Assembly: GCA_047974405.1 (NCBI GenBank)
Contig: JBKECI010000074.1
Coordinates: forward strand, 1-10,137
Direction: 5' to 3'
DNA length: 10,137 bases
Source of the DNA: UPXZ01 sp047974405
Lineage (GTDB): Bacteria > Bacteroidota > Bacteroidia > Bacteroidales > Paludibacteraceae
Both the position numbers and the translations under genes were made by a program. The notes under the pieces were generated by a model. The model saw only the letters and a list, made by a program, of their open reading frames with translations. It did not search any database and was not told the DNA's origin. This document shows positions 6,623 to 10,137 of the stretch, one piece after another. How positions within the stretch are numbered: the first letter of the stretch is position 1; each line of letters opens with the position of its first letter.

Positions 6623-6629
6623 GATAAAA

Positions 6630-7433
6630 ATGTCAACGAACGATAAAATGCTTATAAAGAAAATCGCTTTTTTATTAATCATTTCTGCACTGTCCATCTC
6701 CTGCATCACATCCAAAAAAATTAATTATTTGCAAGAATCTTCGTATCGTATCCCCAAGTACAACGACTCGGTAGGATACGAAGAGTATAAAATTGCGGTT
6801 GGCGATAGGTTGTTTATGCGCGTTCTATCTATCGATGTCGAAATGAGTACGTTGTTTAACGGAGGAAGCTCTCTGTCTGGTATGACAATGTCTGGCGGAA
6901 GCAATGCCGACTTGTACACCTACTTAGTAAAACAAGACGGCACGATACAACTTCCGGCAGTCGGAAATGTATATGTTTTTGGTCAAACATTGAGGGAGGC
7001 AAAAAAAACAATCGAAAATTCGATGGCACCCTATTTTAAAGATAGATTTGCCATAAACCTTAACATTGTCGAACGTTACTTTAGTATTATCGGCACCCAG
7101 TCAAATAGTAGATTTCCCATCGTCAAAGAAAAAATGAACATATTTCAGGCTTTGGCAATGGCAGGAGATATTGACACCTACGGAGACAGAAGCAAAATAA
7201 AAATAATACGGGTAATTAATGGCACCACACAAATAAAAACATTTGATGTCAGAAGCAAAGATATTATCAACTCCGAATACTATTATATCCAACCCAACGA
7301 TGTGATTTATATACAGGATGTCAAAGAACGCTTTTTCAGCGTAACATCTTTTGGTTCTGCTCTTGCTACCCTCTTTTCTTCCATCTCATTCGGATTACTT
7401 ATTTATAATTTAGCCAAACAACCCTCAAAATAG
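6630..7433 (+). CDS. Polysaccharide export lipoprotein, Wza-like (first copy)
   Basis: This protein is an outer-membrane lipoprotein of the polysaccharide export (Wza) family, expected to form the oligomeric exit channel for capsule or exopolysaccharide. The N-terminus is a lipoprotein signal peptide ending ALSISC, with Cys25 as the lipidated residue. A Poly_export-type segment follows (YKIAVGDRLFMRVLS from about residue 53, then VKQDGTIQLPAVGNV and TLREAKKTIE). Next is a SLBB-like region (FPIVKEKMNIFQALAMAGDI, then IKIIR) ending in PNDVIYIQ. A hydrophobic C-terminal helix (about 240-262) is followed by a short basic tail, as expected for the helix that crosses the outer membrane in Wza-type channels. 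The longest start is 6630. The ATG at 6648 (Met7) is probably the better one, because it puts the Lys-Lys n-region at the very N-terminus and leaves a leader of about 20 nt from the box at 6614-6622. The gene heads a plus-strand operon; a paralogue starts 5 bases after its stop. Confidence 0.93.
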   Translation: MSTNDKMLIKKIAFLLIISALSISCITSKKINYLQESSYRIPKYNDSVGYEEYKIAVGDRLFMRVLSIDVEMSTLFNGGSSLSGMTMSGGSNADLYTYLVKQDGTIQLPAVGNVYVFGQTLREAKKTIENSMAPYFKDRFAINLNIVERYFSIIGTQSNSRFPIVKEKMNIFQALAMAGDIDTYGDRSKIKIIRVINGTTQIKTFDVRSKDIINSEYYYIQPNDVIYIQDVKERFFSVTSFGSALATLFSSISFGLLIYNLAKQPSK

Positions 7434-7438
7434 AGATA

Positions 7439-8221
7439 ATGAAACTATTTAAAAAAAGAATATCGAACAAAATTATATATTTTTGCATATTAGGAGGTTT
7501 GTTACTTACGGTAAACTCTTGCTACACTCCGCGTGATACCGTTTTGTTACAAGAGAGCAAATCGCTCCCGAAATACGAAACGCAACATTTCAGCGACTAT
7601 CTGATACAGCCCAACGATGAATTAGTATTCCGACTACTATCGCAGGATAAAGATTTTTCAAAACTGATAGGCGCCAATTTAAGTTCGGGAGTTTCCTCTT
7701 CAAGCGGAATGATATCTTACAGAGTTTACCCCGACAGCACCGTTGATATACCTTTTGTGGATAGAGTAAAGGTTGCCGGAATGACATTGGATGAAGCTAG
7801 CGAAGAAATAAAGTTGAAATTTAGAGAAGTGGTACCCGATGCCGAAATAAAACTTACATTATTCAACAAAACTTATACGGTAATAGGCGATGCCGGCACC
7901 GGAATGTTTCCTGTTTACAAGGAGAAACTGACAATTTATCAAGCGCTGGCGCAAGCTGGCGAAATACAATTAAGTGGAGACAGAAAACATATAAAAATCA
8001 TTCGGGAAATCAATTCCAAACCCGAAATTTTGGAATTTGATATCCGCCCCAAATCTATCATCGATTCAAAATATTACTACATTTATCCCAACGACATTAT
8101 TTATATACAACGAAACCCCTCAAGTTTCTATAAAACAAATAATTATAGTGCTCTCTTAGGACTGATAACCTCATCGCTATCGTTATTAGTTTCTGTTTTC
8201 TATCTCAGCAAAAATAATTAA
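7439..8221 (+). CDS. Polysaccharide export lipoprotein, Wza-like (second copy)
   Basis: This is a tandem paralogue of the preceding gene, 260 residues, in the same outer-membrane export family. The signal peptide has a basic n-region (KLFKKRISNK), a hydrophobic core and a lipobox LTVNSC with Cys28. The Poly_export segment reads LIQPNDELVFRLLS, where the usual GD is ND. The SLBB-like part (FPVYKEKLTIYQALAQAGEI, IKIIREIN, YYYIYPNDIIYIQ) matches the first copy at roughly half its positions by eye, while the segments between the signal peptide and this part differ much more. A hydrophobic C-terminal helix (about 233-256) ends in a short Lys/Asn tail. It starts 5 bases after the first copy stops and is followed after 24 bases by the Wzc-like gene, so all three are likely one operon. 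The two lipoproteins may form a mixed channel, or may serve separate steps; the sequence does not decide. Confidence 0.93.
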   Translation: MKLFKKRISNKIIYFCILGGLLLTVNSCYTPRDTVLLQESKSLPKYETQHFSDYLIQPNDELVFRLLSQDKDFSKLIGANLSSGVSSSSGMISYRVYPDSTVDIPFVDRVKVAGMTLDEASEEIKLKFREVVPDAEIKLTLFNKTYTVIGDAGTGMFPVYKEKLTIYQALAQAGEIQLSGDRKHIKIIREINSKPEILEFDIRPKSIIDSKYYYIYPNDIIYIQRNPSSFYKTNNYSALLGLITSSLSLLVSVFYLSKNN

Positions 8222-8245
8222 ACACAATTATCACACACCGCACAC

Positions 8246-10137
8246 ATGGAAGAAAATCAATACAACAGCGACCGGCAATTCAACGAAGAAGAAGAATCTG
8301 GATTTGACATTATGGAGTGGCTGCTCCTCTTTTTACACTATTGGTATTTATTTGTTATTTTCATAGGTCTGGCTTTGGGGGTAGCATATCTAAAAAACCG
8401 CTCTTGGATTGCAAGTTACAGAACGGTGAGTACCTTGATGATTGAAGAGTCTTCAAGATATTCATCCGGCTCTCAAGTGCTGATGCAAGGTTTTGGCGTA
8501 CAGTCCGGCTTTAGAAACTTAGACAATCAAATTTATATTCTAAAATCATACGACTTTATCAGCAGGGTAGTCGACAGCCTCCCTTCGTTTAACATCGATT
8601 ACATATCGCAAGGAAGATTCAAAATAAGAAACAGGTATTCGGACAGTCCGATAGCCATTAAAGCAGACTATATCTCGCCCAACGCTTACGGTATTTTATT
8701 TAAAGTACACGTCAATGAAGATGAATCATTTGTCATTACAGACGACAATAAGTTGGGCATAAACATAAAAGGAAGGCTGAATCAACCCCTGCAAAACAAT
8801 CTTTTTTTCCTTACAATTTTTCCAACCCAAAAAACCAACCAAAAGTACGATATGTACTTTGTTTTCCGTTCCAAAGAATCACTCACATCCGAGTTTTTAT
8901 CAAAATTAGACGTAAATTATCTCTCCGATGGAGCCTCTGTACTTGCTACTTCACTGATAAGCGAAACCCCACAGCGAGATATCGACTTTTTAGATAAACT
9001 GTCGGAGATATTTTTGGCTGAAAATTTGGAACGCAAAAACGACGCAGCAAATAAGACAATGCAGTTTATCGACGAACAGTTGGGTGATGTGAAAAAATCG
9101 CTGGAAGCCTCCGAAGGCGCTATGACCGAATTTCGACAATCTAACCAAATTATGGATATGTCGAGTCATTCGAGCGAAATTTTGGGCAAAGCAACCCGTT
9201 ATGACGAAAAGCAAAACGAATTTAGGTTAAAAGAGACCTATTTTAATTATCTTACCAATTACATCAATACTGGGATCTCCAGCGGTTCGGCAGTAGTTCC
9301 GTCTAGCTTGGGAGTGAATGAACCAATGCTGATGACTCTTGTGCAGCAATTCAACGAGACACTTCGGCTTAGAGACGAGATTACAGAAAAAAATCCGTTG
9401 TATTCGAAATACAACAGAGAGATTGAAAATATCAAAAACTCCATTAAAGAGGTGGTAAAAAATGTGAGAGCCACTATGGCGTTAGAAAAAAATGACTTGG
9501 ACAAAAAATTTTCAACTGTAAAAAAAGAAATTACCGTGCTCCCACAGAAAGAGATGGAAATGATCGGACTTGAGAGAAAATATAGGATAGACGACAATTA
9601 CTATACATTTTTTCTTCAAAAACGTGCCGAAGCTGCCATTCAAAAGGCCTCGAATAGCCCCGATAACAATGTTCTCGATATGGCGAGAGAAATCGGGATA
9701 ACCAACGGAGATGTAAAATCCAAAACATATATGATTTTTGGTGCCATTGGATTTTTAATACCTCTGTTGATACTGGTACTTTCCGAGTTGCTTAACAACA
9801 CCATCAGAAGTGCCAAAGATGTGGAAAAAAACAGTTCGTTCTCGCTCATAGGGGCTATAAGACATACGCAAAACAAAGATCCGCTCCTTGCCGCACACCG
9901 CCCCCGCTCCTCTTTCACAGAAATGTTTCGGGTAATAAGAACGCGGTTAGAATTTATCGTACAACGAAAAAATAATATTGCCATATTGGTAACTTCAACC
10001 GAGTCGGGAGATGGCAAAACATATTTCTGCACCAATTTGGCGTCTGTTTACGGTATGTCGGGAGCCAAAACAATTTTGGTTGATATGGACATACGGAAGC
10101 CGAGTATTCAAGAGCGTCTCTCAATGATCGAGAAACA
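8246..10137 (+). CDS. Wzc-like exopolysaccharide co-polymerase / tyrosine autokinase, N-terminal part
   Basis: This inner-membrane protein controls polysaccharide chain length and export through a periplasmic Wzz domain and a cytoplasmic BY-kinase domain that autophosphorylates on tyrosines. The window holds 630 codons; the Walker B region and the expected Tyr-rich tail lie past the right edge. Residues 1-22 are acidic and cytoplasmic. The first membrane helix is at about 30-50, starting after MEWLLLFLHYW. A long periplasmic section includes coiled-coil-rich helices (about 258-480) and a LPQKEMEMIGLERKY segment (from about 432) typical of the GNVR-like end of the Wzz region. The second helix is at about 494-516. 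The kinase follows with FTEMFRVIRTRLEF, Walker A TSTESGDGKT at 583-592 (Lys591), and the Walker A' box ILVDMDIRKP at 610-619. The start at 8246 is the first ATG after the export gene and puts the first helix where expected. Gene order Wza-Wza-Wzc supports the role. Confidence 0.95.
   Translation, partial: MEENQYNSDRQFNEEEESGFDIMEWLLLFLHYWYLFVIFIGLALGVAYLKNRSWIASYRTVSTLMIEESSRYSSGSQVLMQGFGVQSGFRNLDNQIYILKSYDFISRVVDSLPSFNIDYISQGRFKIRNRYSDSPIAIKADYISPNAYGILFKVHVNEDESFVITDDNKLGINIKGRLNQPLQNNLFFLTIFPTQKTNQKYDMYFVFRSKESLTSEFLSKLDVNYLSDGASVLATSLISETPQRDIDFLDKLSEIFLAENLERKNDAANKTMQFIDEQLGDVKKSLEASEGAMTEFRQSNQIMDMSSHSSEILGKATRYDEKQNEFRLKETYFNYLTNYINTGISSGSAVVPSSLGVNEPMLMTLVQQFNETLRLRDEITEKNPLYSKYNREIENIKNSIKEVVKNVRATMALEKNDLDKKFSTVKKEITVLPQKEMEMIGLERKYRIDDNYYTFFLQKRAEAAIQKASNSPDNNVLDMAREIGITNGDVKSKTYMIFGAIGFLIPLLILVLSELLNNTIRSAKDVEKNSSFSLIGAIRHTQNKDPLLAAHRPRSSFTEMFRVIRTRLEFIVQRKNNIAILVTSTESGDGKTYFCTNLASVYGMSGAKTILVDMDIRKPSIQERLSMIEK

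Noticed and set aside
9640..10035. 131-codon open frame on the minus strand
   Set aside because: It lies wholly opposite the Wzc-like gene, including its second helix and Walker A region, and shows no domain of its own.
1..10137. Mobile elements, CRISPR arrays, tRNA or rRNA genes, phage or defence genes
   Set aside because: No transposase or integrase frame, no regularly spaced repeats, no tRNA-like cloverleaf and no rRNA sequence was seen. All sizeable genes belong to lipoate, ribosomal, t6A or polysaccharide functions.

Overview
The window reads as chromosomal DNA from a Bacteroidetes bacterium, most likely order Bacteroidales. The reasons are: A+T-rich DNA; promoter-like boxes of the Bacteroidetes type (TAnnTTTG, in two places with TTTG 18 bases upstream); almost no Shine-Dalgarno sequences before the genes; an S1 protein with long charged tails; and export lipoproteins and a tyrosine autokinase of the type common in Bacteroidales exopolysaccharide loci. 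This placement rests on gene style, not on a database match.

Layout. Positions 1-1445 (minus strand) hold a lipoate pair: a lipoate-protein ligase (lplA-like) followed by the N-terminal 207 residues of a 2-oxo acid dehydrogenase E2 subunit, which runs off the left edge. The ligase can attach or recycle lipoate on the lipoyl lysine of its neighbour. A terminator hairpin at 1702-1735 separates this pair from rpsA (1766-3964, minus), a 732-residue ribosomal protein S1 with six S1 repeats and long low-complexity tails. rpsA has a good Bacteroidetes promoter at 4042-4071. A gene-free stretch of about 475 bases follows. It holds a second, oppositely directed promoter-like pair and a possible small RNA of about 100 nt.

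From 4440 to the right edge the window is a surface-polysaccharide locus built around a divergent intergenic region (6413-6629). To the left, on the minus strand, lie tsaC/sua5-like (tRNA t6A synthesis) and, 2 bases after it, a WcaJ/WbaP-type initiating sugar-phosphate transferase. To the right, on the plus strand, lie two tandem paralogous Wza-like outer-membrane export lipoproteins and then a Wzc-like Wzz/tyrosine-autokinase protein cut by the right edge. Together they give the first step (sugar-1-phosphate onto undecaprenyl phosphate), the inner-membrane co-polymerase and regulator, and the outer-membrane exit channel. The glycosyltransferases, flippase and polymerase would be expected beyond the right edge.

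Most of the window is recognisable biology. The points most worth a second look are the candidate structured RNA at about 4258-4361, the face-to-face promoter-like boxes between tsaC and the first export gene, the duplicated export lipoprotein, and the tight coupling of a tRNA-modification gene to the initiating transferase.
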